Shown one piece after another: positions 24,992 through 35,306 of a stretch of DNA of 64,000 nucleotides (position 1 is its first letter; each line of letters opens with the position of its first letter). The position numbers were made by a program, and so were the translations under genes. The notes under the pieces are model-generated. The model made no database searches, had not been told where the DNA came from, and saw only the letters and a program-made list of their open reading frames with translations. The DNA comes from Deltaproteobacteria bacterium (GTDB lineage: Bacteria > Myxococcota > Kuafuiibacteriia > Kuafuiibacteriales > Kuafuiibacteriaceae), in contig JADJBV010000002.1 in the NCBI GenBank assembly GCA_016703535.1, positions 620,001-684,000 of the forward strand, in the 5' to 3' direction.

Positions 24992-26173
24992 TCAGAGCTT
25001 GACCCGTTGGCCCCGCCGCAGGTCTTCTACTGAATATACGGTGCCTCGCCACTTGATCCCGCCGTCACGCCAACAGGTGAAGGCCGAACGCCACAAGGCC
25101 ACCAACAACACCGCCGCGCCGATCCAAGGGGCAGCGGCCCCGGCCAAGAGCGAATAGCGGAGTCGGTGGGCGATCACCACGTGCAGCAAGGTGATGGCGG
25201 CCAAGACCACCACCCCCAAACCTCGCAGCCAGGGCGTGGGCGGCGCCACGATCGCGGTCCAGGGGGCCATCCACAGGCCCACGATCACCAGCAACTTCAG
25301 GGCGAAGATCCCGGGCCGAAATCGCGAGAAGATCCCGTAGGTGTTCTTTTCGAGGCCGCGGATCAGGGACGCGACGTCTTCGTACCAGACGATGGTCAGC
25401 TGATCACCGCCCAGCCGCCAACCGGCTTTGCCTCCGTGTTCGACGATCATCTTGCCCAAGCCAACGTCATCGCCGATCTCCATCTTGAGCCACTCGAAGC
25501 CGGGCGTGCGATCGAAGCCGCGGCGCCTGATCAGGTTGAAGGCGCCCACCCCGATGAACACCTTGGAGCCGGGGCGGCCCACCCGATGGGGCCGGACCAT
25601 CAACATGAAGGTGACCGCAAACGAGATCAGGGTGGCGGTCAAAGCGAAGGAGCTGGAGATGATGAACGGCAACACCGCCAGCTGATCCAAACCGTCGGCT
25701 TCGGCCAAAGCGACGGCCCGCTCCAACACCCCGGGCTCAAAGTGGACGTCGGCGTCGCTGTAGAGCAGCCACTCGCCGCTCGCGAGTTCGGTCCCGCGGT
25801 GGAGCGCGTGGAGTTTGCCCAGCCAACCCGCGGGGAGTTCGGTGATGTGCAGCGGCTTGATCCGCGGATCTTTGGCCGCCAGCCGATCGACGATCGCGCC
25901 GGTGTCGTCGGTGGAGCGATCGTTGATCAGGACGATCTCCAGGTTGGGATAAGTTTGGGCCAACAAGGTGGTGAGGGCCGCCTCCAAGGTGTGGCCTTCG
26001 TTCAGCGCCGGGATCACCACCGAAAGTCGTGGCCAAGCGCCGGCGGGCGGTGATGCTTCACCTTGGTCCAGGCGGCGGGAGGCCAGGGTGCTCTGCAGCC
26101 CGCCCAACACCACCAGCAAAAAAAGCCCACAAACCAAGGCGATCAAGAGGGTCCAGGGGTCCACGTGCTCCAT
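24992..26173 (-). CDS. Family 2 glycosyltransferase, membrane-bound
   Basis: A 393-residue GT2 enzyme. An N-terminal transmembrane helix (LLIALVCGLFLLVVLGGLQ) is followed by the nucleotide-sugar-binding domain with SVVIPALNEG, LINDRSTDDT, SDADVHFEPG (DxD-type metal site) and EIGDDVGLGK. There are further hydrophobic helices in the middle (SFALTATLISFAVTFMLMV) and three at the C-terminus. The layout resembles hopanoid- or carotenoid-associated glycosyltransferases (HpnB/CrtQ-like), but no pathway gene is adjacent, so the acceptor is unknown. Confidence 0.85.
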   Translation of the reverse strand: MEHVDPWTLLIALVCGLFLLVVLGGLQSTLASRRLDQGEASPPAGAWPRLSVVIPALNEGHTLEAALTTLLAQTYPNLEIVLINDRSTDDTGAIVDRLAAKDPRIKPLHITELPAGWLGKLHALHRGTELASGEWLLYSDADVHFEPGVLERAVALAEADGLDQLAVLPFIISSSFALTATLISFAVTFMLMVRPHRVGRPGSKVFIGVGAFNLIRRRGFDRTPGFEWLKMEIGDDVGLGKMIVEHGGKAGWRLGGDQLTIVWYEDVASLIRGLEKNTYGIFSRFRPGIFALKLLVIVGLWMAPWTAIVAPPTPWLRGLGVVVLAAITLLHVVIAHRLRYSLLAGAAAPWIGAAVLLVALWRSAFTCWRDGGIKWRGTVYSVEDLRRGQRVKL

Positions 26174-26259
26174 CCTTAACGCGGCCCCCCGGGTAGGAGC
26201 GAATCCCGGGAAAACGCACGCTTCCCAGCGGCGCCTCTAGGCCCCAGGATGTCGCCCGC

Positions 26260-27498
26260 ATGGCCCGGCCGGTGTCAGAGCGCTCGATCCTCTTTTTGGT
26301 CGGCGCCGTCCAGTTCGTGAACATCCTGGACTTCATGATGGTCATGCCTTTGGGGCCCGACTTCGCCAAGGCCTTGGGCATTCCGGCGGCCCACCTGGGC
26401 GTGATCGGCGGCTCCTACACGGCGTCGGCGGCGGTGGCCGGGGTGGTCGGCGCGCGCTTTTTGGATCGCTTCGATCGCAAGAAGGCCCTAGCCGTGGCGA
26501 TGGCGGGTTTGGTGTTGGGCACCGCACTCGGCGGACTGGCCCAGGGCCTGTACAGCTTGGTGGCGGCCCGGATCGTCGCCGGCGCCTTTGGTGGACCGGC
26601 GACCTCGGTGGCCATGTCGATCATCGCCGACGTGGTGCCGCCCGAACGTCGCGGCAAGGCGATGGGCGCGGTGATGGGCGCCTTCTCCGTCGCTTCGGTG
26701 TTGGGCGTGCCCGCGGGCCTGGAGTTGGCCCGGATCGGCGGTTGGCAGCTGCCGTTTTTTGCGGTCGCGGGCCTGGGGGTGGTGGTGGCCGGCGCGGGGA
26801 TCTGGCTTTTGCCCAGCCTGCGGATGCACCTCGACGCGGGCCCGGTCCAGCGGGTCGACGTCTTCCAACTCCTCCAGCGACCAGAGGTCTTCTTGTCCTT
26901 GGGCGCGACCACCGCCTTGATGCTCAGCAACTTCTTGGTAGTCCCCAACCTGTCGGCGTTCCTCCAGTTCAACCTGGGATATCCGCGGGAGTCGATGGGG
27001 GTGCTCTACATGGTCGGCGGCGTCATCAGCTTCGGCGTGATGCGGCTGTGCGGGATGTTGGTCGATCGGATCGGCTCACCGGCGGTGGCGCTGATCGGCA
27101 GCACCTTGATGATCGGCGATCTGGTGACCGGCATCCTCCGCACGCCCCCGATGATCCCGGTGATGTTCTTTTTCGTGACCTTCATGGTCGCGGGTTCCTT
27201 CCGCGGGGTCGCGATCAACACCCAATCCAGCCGAGTGCCCGGGCCCAGCGAACGGGCCGGCTTCATGTCCACCCAGTCGGCGGTCCAGCACCTCTCGGCG
27301 GCGGCCGGGGCCTTCCTCAGCTCCCAACTCCTGACCGAAGGGGCCAATCATCAGCTGGTGGGAATGCCGCGGGTGATCTGGTTGTCGATAGGGATCAGCA
27401 TTTTGCTGCCGGTGTTCCTCTTTATGGTGGCCCGGCGCCTGGCCCGGCGAATTCCGTCCGCCGAGGCACCGACCTTGGCCGTTTCTGGGGGTTCCTAG
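26260..27498 (+). CDS. MFS efflux transporter (DHA1-like)
   Basis: A 412-residue major facilitator with about 12 hydrophobic helices. Conserved motif A-like RFLDRFDRKKALAVAM follows helix 2, and the helix-5 region reads GAVMGAFSVASVLGVPAGLELAR (motif C-like for antiporters). This places it with drug:H+ antiporters. It starts the operon that continues, 11 bp after its stop, with a TolC-like outer-membrane protein, an adaptor and an RND pump, so an inner-membrane MFS pump and an RND pump may share one outer-membrane channel. Substrate unknown. Confidence 0.9.
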   Translation: MARPVSERSILFLVGAVQFVNILDFMMVMPLGPDFAKALGIPAAHLGVIGGSYTASAAVAGVVGARFLDRFDRKKALAVAMAGLVLGTALGGLAQGLYSLVAARIVAGAFGGPATSVAMSIIADVVPPERRGKAMGAVMGAFSVASVLGVPAGLELARIGGWQLPFFAVAGLGVVVAGAGIWLLPSLRMHLDAGPVQRVDVFQLLQRPEVFLSLGATTALMLSNFLVVPNLSAFLQFNLGYPRESMGVLYMVGGVISFGVMRLCGMLVDRIGSPAVALIGSTLMIGDLVTGILRTPPMIPVMFFFVTFMVAGSFRGVAINTQSSRVPGPSERAGFMSTQSAVQHLSAAAGAFLSSQLLTEGANHQLVGMPRVIWLSIGISILLPVFLFMVARRLARRIPSAEAPTLAVSGGS

Positions 27499-27509
27499 GT
27501 TGACCCGAG

Positions 27510-28853
27510 GTGGGCCCCGATAGTTGGGTGCCCCCAGTGTGGAGTTACGGTCCGATCTTGCTGGCCTTGGTGGCCACGCCCGCTCCGGCCGGCACCGAAT
27601 CCAGCAGTGGTGCCCTGACCCTGGCCGAGGCCCTGCGCCTGGCCGCCGTGAACAATGAGGTCCCGGCCATCGCCCGGGCCCGGGTCGACCGGGCCAAGGC
27701 CGCCCGGCAAGAGGCCTACTACAACCTGCTGCCGGTCTTGAGCACCAGCGGGACCTACACCCGGCGGGCCTACGAGGTGCGCCGGACCTTGGGCACCCAG
27801 GAGGTGGTGGTCCAGAAGTTCGACGCTTTGCAAGCTGACTTGCAACTCAACTGGGACCTCTTCGACGCTCGGGCCTTCGCCGGGATTTCGGCGACCCAAC
27901 ACCAGCTCGAGGCCCAAACCTTGGAGTCGAAGGAGCTGCTCCGCAACCTGGCCTTCGAGGTCGCCGAAAGTTTCTACGCGGTCCTGTCGGCGGAGCGCCT
28001 CAAAGAAGCGGCCGATCGGCGCTTTCACGCCGCCGAGGAGACCTTCGCCGACGCCCAGGGACGGGTCGAGGCTGGCCTGGCCGCTCGCAACGAGGCCACC
28101 CGCACCCAATTGGAGTTGGCCAACGCCCGCCTCGCCCTCCAACAGGCCCGCACCGCGGTCGTCAAAGCACGTTTGTCCCTCTCCTATTTGGTCGACCAAC
28201 GGCTGGACACCCGTCCCATCGCCGAACCCGAGCGGCGGGTCTTGCCCCGGGCCACGCCCGAGACCTTGGAGGGGGTGGCCCTCGAACAGCGGGCCGACCT
28301 GCGGGCGGTGGCTGAACGCAGCGAACAGGCCCGGGCCCTGGCCAAAGAGCCCTGGCTGCGCCTGCTCCCGACCTTGGGGCTGCGGGGTTTGGTGCGGGCC
28401 TCCAACGAGACCGGCTTCGTCGGTCAAACCGTAGACGGGAACGTCGCCGCCACCTTGAGCTGGACCCTCTTCGACGGCGGCATCCGTTACGCCCAAGCGG
28501 CCCAGCTGGCGGCTCAACTCGAGGAGATCGAGCTCAACGAAAAGGCGATCCGTCGGCGACTGGGCCTCGATCTTCGGAACGCCTTGGCCGATCTGGCCGA
28601 CGCCGAGGCCAGCGTGGATCAAGCCGAGGTCCGGGCCCAAGTGGCCGAACAGAACGCCGAGGAGGTGCGGGCCTTGTTTGGTACAGGCTTGGCCAGCGCC
28701 CTGGAACAAGTGGACGCGGCCGTGTCTCAGTTCGAGGCCGCCGCCGAGTTGGCCCGGCAGCGGGTGCGTCGTCGGGTGGCGGAGCTCAGCCTGTTTCGGG
28801 TGATGGGCGACTGGCCGGTGGAGGCCCAAGGGGACCGTGATGCGAAGCCGTGA
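27510..28853 (+). CDS. TolC-family outer-membrane efflux protein
   Basis: A 447-residue outer-membrane channel protein. It has the two pseudo-repeats of the TolC family: LTLAEALRLAAVNNEVPAIARARVDRAKAARQEA at the start, long heptad helices around residues 140-220 and 340-430, and beta-strand regions (LQADLQLNWDLFDAR; VAATLSWTLFDGG). The start is uncertain among three nearby GTG codons (27510, 27528, 27537); 27510 is used. The N-terminal hydrophobic stretch ILLALVATPAPAG looks like a signal sequence. It overlaps the following adaptor gene by 14 bases and forms part of a tripartite pump. Confidence 0.92.
   Translation: MGPDSWVPPVWSYGPILLALVATPAPAGTESSSGALTLAEALRLAAVNNEVPAIARARVDRAKAARQEAYYNLLPVLSTSGTYTRRAYEVRRTLGTQEVVVQKFDALQADLQLNWDLFDARAFAGISATQHQLEAQTLESKELLRNLAFEVAESFYAVLSAERLKEAADRRFHAAEETFADAQGRVEAGLAARNEATRTQLELANARLALQQARTAVVKARLSLSYLVDQRLDTRPIAEPERRVLPRATPETLEGVALEQRADLRAVAERSEQARALAKEPWLRLLPTLGLRGLVRASNETGFVGQTVDGNVAATLSWTLFDGGIRYAQAAQLAAQLEEIELNEKAIRRRLGLDLRNALADLADAEASVDQAEVRAQVAEQNAEEVRALFGTGLASALEQVDAAVSQFEAAAELARQRVRRRVAELSLFRVMGDWPVEAQGDRDAKP
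27830..27843. repeat. GCAAG-N4-CTTGC palindrome, copy 2
   Basis: GCAAGCTGACTTGC within TTGCAAG...CTTGCAA, inside the TolC-like gene. In frame it reads TTG CAA GCT GAC TTG CAA, the same codon phase as copies 1 and 3. Confidence 0.6.
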
Positions 28854-29946
28854 TCTGATCTTTTGCATGGCCTGCTTGGCCCTTGCCTGCAGCGGCAAAA
28901 GCGCCGCCGAGGCCCCCAGCAACAAGGGGCCGGGGCGGGCGGTTGCCTTCCCGGTCGAGGTCCAAAACGTCAGCGCCGAACGGGTCGAATATCGGGTCAC
29001 GGCGGTGGGATCGGTGGAGGCCTTCGAGGAGGTCCAGGTCACCGCCAGGGTGCCGGGGGCCATCGAGCGGCTCAGCTTCTCCGAAGGCGATCGGGTCAAG
29101 ACCGGCGCGGTCTTGTTGGAGATCGAACCCCGCCGTTATCAGCTGCAGGTCGAGTCGGCCAAAGCCAGGATGGCCCAGGTGCAGGCTGAGGAGAACGAAG
29201 CTCAAGCGGCGCTGGCCCGTCGCACCGAAGCCAACGAAAAACGCCCGGGTTTGGTGAAGGCCGAAGAACTGGAGACCGCCCGGACCAAGGTGGCCATCGC
29301 CAAAGCCGCCGCCGCGGAAGTGCAAGCTGCCTTGCACTTGGCCGAACTCAACCTGCGGGACGCCCTGGTGCGGGCGCCGATGGAGGGCGTCATCGAACGC
29401 CGATCGGCTCGCACCGGCCAATACGTCCAGCCTGGGGCGCTCCTCGCGACCTTGGTGCGGCGGGAGCCTTTGCTCCTCCGCTTCAAGATCCCGGAGCAAG
29501 ACGCGACCCAGGTTCAGGTCGGCGCCGCGGTCCGTTTTCGGGCCGGCGGCGAACAGGCCGAATATTTGGCCCAAGTGATCCATGTGGGCCAAGCCGCCGA
29601 CGAGGCGACCCGGATGGTCTCGGCCACCGCCAAGGTCGTTGATCCCAAAAAAGATGAACTGCGGGCCGGCGCCTTCGCCGAGGTGGTGATCCCGGTGGGC
29701 AAGGCCGGCGCCTCCGAGTCGCCGGTGATCCCTCAGACCGCGGTGCGCCCCAGCGAACGGGGCTTCCTCACCTTCGTGGTCGAAGACGGCGTGGCCAAGG
29801 AGCGGGTGGTGGAGTTGGGTCTGCGGACCGACTCGGGTTTGGTTGAGGTGAAGAGCGGCCTGAAGGTGGGTGAGCCCCTGGTGATCCGGGGGACCGAAGC
29901 CCTGCGCGACGGCGCCAAGGTGATGGTCAAGGAGACCAAGCCGTGA
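28840..29946 (+). CDS. RND efflux periplasmic adaptor (membrane fusion) lipoprotein
   Basis: A 368-residue HlyD/AcrA-type adaptor that bridges the RND pump and the TolC-like channel in the periplasm. ATG 28840 is preferred over GTG 28837 because of the AAGGGGA upstream. The signal peptide ends in the lipobox LALAC (Cys ~18). The barrel-sandwich/lipoyl half-motifs are VQVTARVPGAIERLSFSEGDRVKTGAVL and LRDALVRAPMEGVIERRSARTGQYVQPG, on either side of a helical hairpin. Beta-barrel and membrane-proximal domains follow. Its stop overlaps the RND gene start by 4 bases (GTGA). Confidence 0.93.
   Translation: MRSRDLIFCMACLALACSGKSAAEAPSNKGPGRAVAFPVEVQNVSAERVEYRVTAVGSVEAFEEVQVTARVPGAIERLSFSEGDRVKTGAVLLEIEPRRYQLQVESAKARMAQVQAEENEAQAALARRTEANEKRPGLVKAEELETARTKVAIAKAAAAEVQAALHLAELNLRDALVRAPMEGVIERRSARTGQYVQPGALLATLVRREPLLLRFKIPEQDATQVQVGAAVRFRAGGEQAEYLAQVIHVGQAADEATRMVSATAKVVDPKKDELRAGAFAEVVIPVGKAGASESPVIPQTAVRPSERGFLTFVVEDGVAKERVVELGLRTDSGLVEVKSGLKVGEPLVIRGTEALRDGAKVMVKETKP
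29322..29335. repeat. GCAAG-N4-CTTGC palindrome, copy 3
   Basis: GCAAGCTGCCTTGC, extended to the 18-bp dyad GTGCAAG...CTTGCAC, inside the adaptor gene. In frame it reads GTG CAA GCT GCC TTG CAC. Confidence 0.6.
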
Positions 29947-32900
29947 ACTTGACCGACATCTGCATCAAGAAGCCGGTCCTGGCCTGGATGATCATGTTGG
30001 CCACGGTCCTGTTCGGCTTGGTGGCCGGGCAACGGATCGGCGTCAGCCAGTTCCCCGACGTCGACTTCCCGACCATCACCGTGCAGGTCACCTGGGAGGG
30101 CGCGGCCCCCGAGGTGATCGAAAACGATATCGTCGAGCCCATCGAAGAGGCTTTGGGTCAGGTCGAGGGTGTCCGAGGCATCACCTCCTCCAGCAAACAA
30201 GGCGGCGCTAGCATTACCGTCGAGCTGGATCTTTCCCGAGACGTGGACATCGCTCTTCAAGATGTCCAGAACCGGGTGGCCCAGACCCAGTCCCGCCTGC
30301 CCCGGGATCTCGATCCGCCGGTGGTCAGCAAGACCAACCCCGAAGACAACCCGATCATGTGGGTCGGCATCTCGGGCCCTTTTTCTCGGCAGTTTTTGTC
30401 CGACTACGCCCGCTACCAGCTCAAGGAGCGACTCCAGACCATCTCCGGCGTTGGCGAGATCACCTTGGGAGGTTATCTAGCCCGCAACATCCGGATCTGG
30501 GTGGACGCGTCCAAGTTGGACGCCCTGGGTATCAGCGTCAGCCAGATCATGACCGCGCTCCAAAAGGAGCACATCGAGTTGCCCGCGGGCCGGATCGAGG
30601 CCGATGGCCGGGAGGTCAACGTCCGCGTTTTGGGCGAGGCCTTGGACCTGACCGCGTTGCGCAAGCTGGTGGTGCGAGAGACCGCGGGCAGCCCGGTCTA
30701 CCTCTCGGACGTGGCCCTGATCGAAGACGGCTTCGAGGACATGCGCCGCATGTCCCGAGTGGACGGACAACCTGCGCAAGGTTTGGGCGTCCGCAAACAA
30801 CGAGGCGCCAACGCGGTGGCGGTGGCCCAGGCGGTCAAGGCGGCCCTCGCCGAGATGAACAAGACCGCCCCCGAAGGGCTGGAACTCGGCATCAACTTCG
30901 ACTCGACCCGCTTCATCGAAGAGTCGGTCCACGAGATCCAGTTCGAGCTGGTGTTGGCGGTGATCTTGACCGCCATCGTCTGTTGGATCTTCCTCGGCTC
31001 CCTCTCCAGCACCCTCAACGTCATCTTGGCCATCCCGATGTCGTTGCTGGGCACGGTGGCCGTCATCTACTTCCTGGGCTTCACCTTCAACACCTTCACC
31101 TTGTTGGCCCTCGGTTTGGCGGTGGGCATCGTGGTCGACGACGCGATCATGGTGCTGGAGAACATCGTCCGGCACAGCGAGTCGGGCAAAGATCGGGTGC
31201 GCGCCGCTCGAGAAGGGACCCGAGAGATCACCTTCGCGGCCTTGTCCGCCACGGTTGCGGTCATCGCCATCTTCATCCCGGTGATCTTCATGGAGGGGGT
31301 CGTCGGCCGATTTTTTCTCCAGTTCGGCGTGACCTTGAGCATCGCGGTGGCCCTCTCTTATCTGGAGGCCATCACCTTGGCGCCGGCCCGCTGCGCCCAG
31401 ATGCTCAGCACCTCGAGGGAACACCGGGGCCGGGTGGGGCGGGCCGTCGATCGCGGTTTTGCGGCCCTGGAGCGGATCTACGAGGTGTTGTTGCGGAAGG
31501 GCCTCCAGTGGCCGGGGGCCATCTTGTTGGTCGCGGTCGGGGTCTTGATCGCCGCCGGCTTCGGCTTCAAGGCGCTGCCGGCCGAGTTTGTGCCCTCTCA
31601 AGATCAAAGCCAGTTGATGATCCGGCTCCAGACCGCGGTGGGTTCGGATCTCTTCGAGACCGACGGGTTGATGAAGAAAGCTGAAGCGGTGGTGACCCCC
31701 CGGGCCGACGTGAAGCGGGCCTTCGTGGTGATCGGCGGCTTCGGGGGCGCCGGCGTCAACACCGGCATCATGTTCGTCACCTTGGTGCCGCCCGAAGAGC
31801 GGCCTCAAAGCCAGGCCGAGGTTGCTGGTGATCTCAGGAAGCAGCTCAACCAGATCCCGGGCCTGCGGGCGGTGGTGCAGGATCTCTCCCAGTCGGGCTT
31901 CACGGCCCAGCGCGGCTTCCCGGTGGAGTTTTCGGTGCGAGGCCCGGACTGGGAAGGCCTGGTATCGGCCGCGACCCAACTCAAGACCGAGCTCGCGGCC
32001 AGCGGTGCGGTGATCGACCTCGACACCGACTACCAACTCGGCATGCCCGAGCTCCGCATCGTACCCAACCGGGCTCGGGCCGCCGATCTGGGCGTGCCGA
32101 TGGAAGAGGTGGCCACCACCCTCAACGCGTTGGTCGGCGGCGTAAAGGTCGGCAAATACAACTCCGGCGGGCGCCGGGTCGACGTCCGCCTGCGCCTCCT
32201 CGCCTCCCAGCGGAGCCGCCCCGAAGATCTCTCCAAGCTGCGGGTCAAGACCTCCTCCGGCGAGATGGTGCCCTTGTCTTCACTGGTCACCGCCGAAGAG
32301 CGGCCGGCGCTGCAGGCGATCACCCGAAGGGAGCGAGAGCGGGCCATCACCGTGTTCGCGAACGTGGCGCCGGGCCACTCCCAAGAAGAAGCCTTGGCCC
32401 TGGTGGAGCAACTCGGCAAGAAGTTGCCCGTCGGTTATCGGGCGGTCCTGGGCGGGGCCAGCGTGGCCTTCAAGGAGTCGATGTCCAGCCTGATCTTCGC
32501 GCTGATCTTGGGGATCGCGGTGGCGTACATGGTGCTCGGCGCCCAGTTCAACTCCTTCCTCCACCCGGTGACGGTGTTGACCATCTTGCCCTTGTCGGTG
32601 GCGGGTGCGGTGGCGGCGTTGCTGATCACTGGCAAGACACTGAATATATTCTCGATGATCGGCCTGCTGCTCTTGATGGGCATCGTCAAGAAGAACTCGA
32701 TCATCTTGGTGGACTACGCCAATCAAGCCCGGGAGCGGGGTCTCTCGGCGGTGGAGGCGATGCAAGAGGCCGGGCCGGTCCGGCTGCGGCCGATCTTGAT
32801 GACCACCATGGCGACCTTGATGTCGGCCTTGCCCCCGGCCTTGGCTTTGGGGCCGGGCAGCGAGGTTCGGATGCCGATGGTCATCGGCGTGATCGGCGGC

Positions 32901-33056
32901 CTTCTGGTCTCGACGCCGCTATCACTGTTGGTGGTGCCGGCGTTTTACGTGGTCAGCGAGCGGGCGCTGGGTACCGTGCGACGGCTTTGGCCCCGTAGTA
33001 ACCAAGCGTCGGAACATCCACAAAGCCCGGCTGCTTCGGCAGAAACCAGGCCTTGA
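29943..33056 (+). CDS. RND efflux permease, HAE1 (AcrB/MdtB-like) family
   Basis: A 1037-residue inner-membrane proton-driven exporter of hydrophobic compounds. It starts at GTG 29943 with the family N-terminus MNLTDICIKKPVLAWMIMLATVLFG. The proton-relay helix 4 is LGLAVGIVVDDAIMVLENIVRH with both Asp residues present. Other landmarks are GVSQFPDVDFPTITV, SVHEIQFELVLAV, FIPVIFMEGVVGRFF and the second-half repeat GLLLLMGIVKKNSIILVDYAN. The last gene of the MFS-TolC-adaptor-RND operon. Its last 104 bases overlap the 3' end of a convergent gene on the other strand, and the C-terminal ~35 residues are a variable tail. Substrate unknown. Confidence 0.94.
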   Translation: MNLTDICIKKPVLAWMIMLATVLFGLVAGQRIGVSQFPDVDFPTITVQVTWEGAAPEVIENDIVEPIEEALGQVEGVRGITSSSKQGGASITVELDLSRDVDIALQDVQNRVAQTQSRLPRDLDPPVVSKTNPEDNPIMWVGISGPFSRQFLSDYARYQLKERLQTISGVGEITLGGYLARNIRIWVDASKLDALGISVSQIMTALQKEHIELPAGRIEADGREVNVRVLGEALDLTALRKLVVRETAGSPVYLSDVALIEDGFEDMRRMSRVDGQPAQGLGVRKQRGANAVAVAQAVKAALAEMNKTAPEGLELGINFDSTRFIEESVHEIQFELVLAVILTAIVCWIFLGSLSSTLNVILAIPMSLLGTVAVIYFLGFTFNTFTLLALGLAVGIVVDDAIMVLENIVRHSESGKDRVRAAREGTREITFAALSATVAVIAIFIPVIFMEGVVGRFFLQFGVTLSIAVALSYLEAITLAPARCAQMLSTSREHRGRVGRAVDRGFAALERIYEVLLRKGLQWPGAILLVAVGVLIAAGFGFKALPAEFVPSQDQSQLMIRLQTAVGSDLFETDGLMKKAEAVVTPRADVKRAFVVIGGFGGAGVNTGIMFVTLVPPEERPQSQAEVAGDLRKQLNQIPGLRAVVQDLSQSGFTAQRGFPVEFSVRGPDWEGLVSAATQLKTELAASGAVIDLDTDYQLGMPELRIVPNRARAADLGVPMEEVATTLNALVGGVKVGKYNSGGRRVDVRLRLLASQRSRPEDLSKLRVKTSSGEMVPLSSLVTAEERPALQAITRRERERAITVFANVAPGHSQEEALALVEQLGKKLPVGYRAVLGGASVAFKESMSSLIFALILGIAVAYMVLGAQFNSFLHPVTVLTILPLSVAGAVAALLITGKTLNIFSMIGLLLLMGIVKKNSIILVDYANQARERGLSAVEAMQEAGPVRLRPILMTTMATLMSALPPALALGPGSEVRMPMVIGVIGGLLVSTPLSLLVVPAFYVVSERALGTVRRLWPRSNQASEHPQSPAASAETRP

Positions 33057-33915
33057 TCCGGGACCACCAGCTCTTCTGCGGTGAACGCACCTCACCGGGG
33101 CGCGGATAACTCACCACCGTCGCGATGTAACGTTGGGGCATGACGTCGACCTTGGGTCGGGACGGAGGCGTGCCGCTGTGGCTCTTCACTTTGGCGTCGG
33201 AGCTCAAAGTGGAGCGGGGCTGATACGAGGCCTTCGCGTGGGGATCCGAGATCCGAGAGCCGAAGGCCCGCACCCGATAGGCCGGGTCCGAGGGCTCGAG
33301 GGGCGGCAACGACGGATGAGAGACGGCCTTCACCAACGGCTCCGAGATCGGCCGCTCGAACTCTCGGGTCTCTTCCAACACCAAAGGCGGCAACTCGAGG
33401 GGGATCGGCGCTGGCGTCTCCGGGAAGGCCGGTACGCGGCTTTCGGAGACGAAGGACAAGGGCGCCACCATGGAGAGCTCGGACATCTCCCTGGGCATCA
33501 CCGCGGTTTCGGCGTGTTGTGGGATCCGCATGCCCGCGGTCGCCGCCAAGGCACTTTTGGGTGTGGGCGGTGGCGGGAAGGCGACGATCGGGAGCGGCAA
33601 CTCCTCGTAGCCCATCACCGTGTAGATCTCGTCTTCGTCGGCGCGGCCTCGCCCCGGAGCCTCACACTCCGGGACGAGACCACGGACTTCGTCTGGGACC
33701 AGACAACCCAGGTTGGTCTGGGCGTCGTCGGTTTCGTTCGGTTCGGCCGCGCACTCGTCGAGGAACTCCTGGAGCTCGACAGGCAACGACTGCAGGCGGG
33801 GATCGAGGATCGTGTCTTCCACCGAGGGGTCCAGGCCGGGCAAGGTGTCGCCGACTTGGGGCGGGGCCAGGGTGCGGATGTAGGTCGGGTCCAGATCCGT
33901 TTCCGTCCTCGTCAT
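32953..33915 (-). CDS. Pro-rich protein of unknown function
   Basis: A 320-residue, low-complexity hydrophilic protein with Pro/Glu-rich segments (LPLPIVAFPPPPTPKSA; PAPIPLELPPLVLEETREF), few aromatic residues and no signal peptide. A more ordered C-terminus has W-W (KSWWSRIKAWFLPKQ) and a possible amphipathic or membrane-associating helix. I do not recognise it. It is divergent from the FHA/sigma54-activator gene at 34089 and may belong to the same signalling locus. The 3' end overlaps the RND gene by 104 bases. Reality as a gene is supported by a plausible ATG, but it lacks any homology I can name. Confidence 0.55.
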   Translation of the reverse strand: MTRTETDLDPTYIRTLAPPQVGDTLPGLDPSVEDTILDPRLQSLPVELQEFLDECAAEPNETDDAQTNLGCLVPDEVRGLVPECEAPGRGRADEDEIYTVMGYEELPLPIVAFPPPPTPKSALAATAGMRIPQHAETAVMPREMSELSMVAPLSFVSESRVPAFPETPAPIPLELPPLVLEETREFERPISEPLVKAVSHPSLPPLEPSDPAYRVRAFGSRISDPHAKASYQPRSTLSSDAKVKSHSGTPPSRPKVDVMPQRYIATVVSYPRPGEVRSPQKSWWSRIKAWFLPKQPGFVDVPTLGYYGAKAVARYPAPAR

Positions 33916-33930
33916 GGCTGCCTGGTGATG

Positions 33931-33946
33931 TGCGATGTTTGTGCCA
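33931..33946 (-). promoter_or_regulatory. Weak sigma54-like promoter candidate
   Basis: Minus strand TGGCAC-N5-TCGCA, one mismatch from TGGCAC-N5-TTGCW. It would initiate only ~6 bases before the ATG at 33915, which leaves little room for a ribosome binding site, so it is less convincing than the three sites near the small helical protein genes. Confidence 0.3.
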
Positions 33947-34044
33947 GCCGCCCGCCTCGGGTCCCACCTCCAGTGATTGCAATGGCTTGGGTTGTGATGG
34001 AGGGTAAACGATTAAGCTGGAGAACAAAGCCCGAATCGCAGGTC

Positions 34045-34063
34045 CTGCAGCTTCGAGCTGCAG
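34045..34063. promoter_or_regulatory. Perfect inverted repeat upstream of the FHA/AAA+ gene
   Basis: CTGCAGCT, 3-nt loop, AGCTGCAG: an 8-bp perfect stem ending 25 bases before the ATG at 34089. It could be an operator or an mRNA leader hairpin. Confidence 0.35.
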
Positions 34064-34088
34064 CTTCCGCTCGTTCCGTATCGTGTGT

Positions 34089-35289
<1,201 letters not shown>

Positions 35290-35306
<17 letters not shown>

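Noticed and set aside
33978..34000. Sigma54 promoter upstream of the FHA/AAA+ gene
   Set aside because: The TGGCTTGGGTTGTG-like sequence lacks both a good TGGCAC box and the -12 GC at the right spacing.
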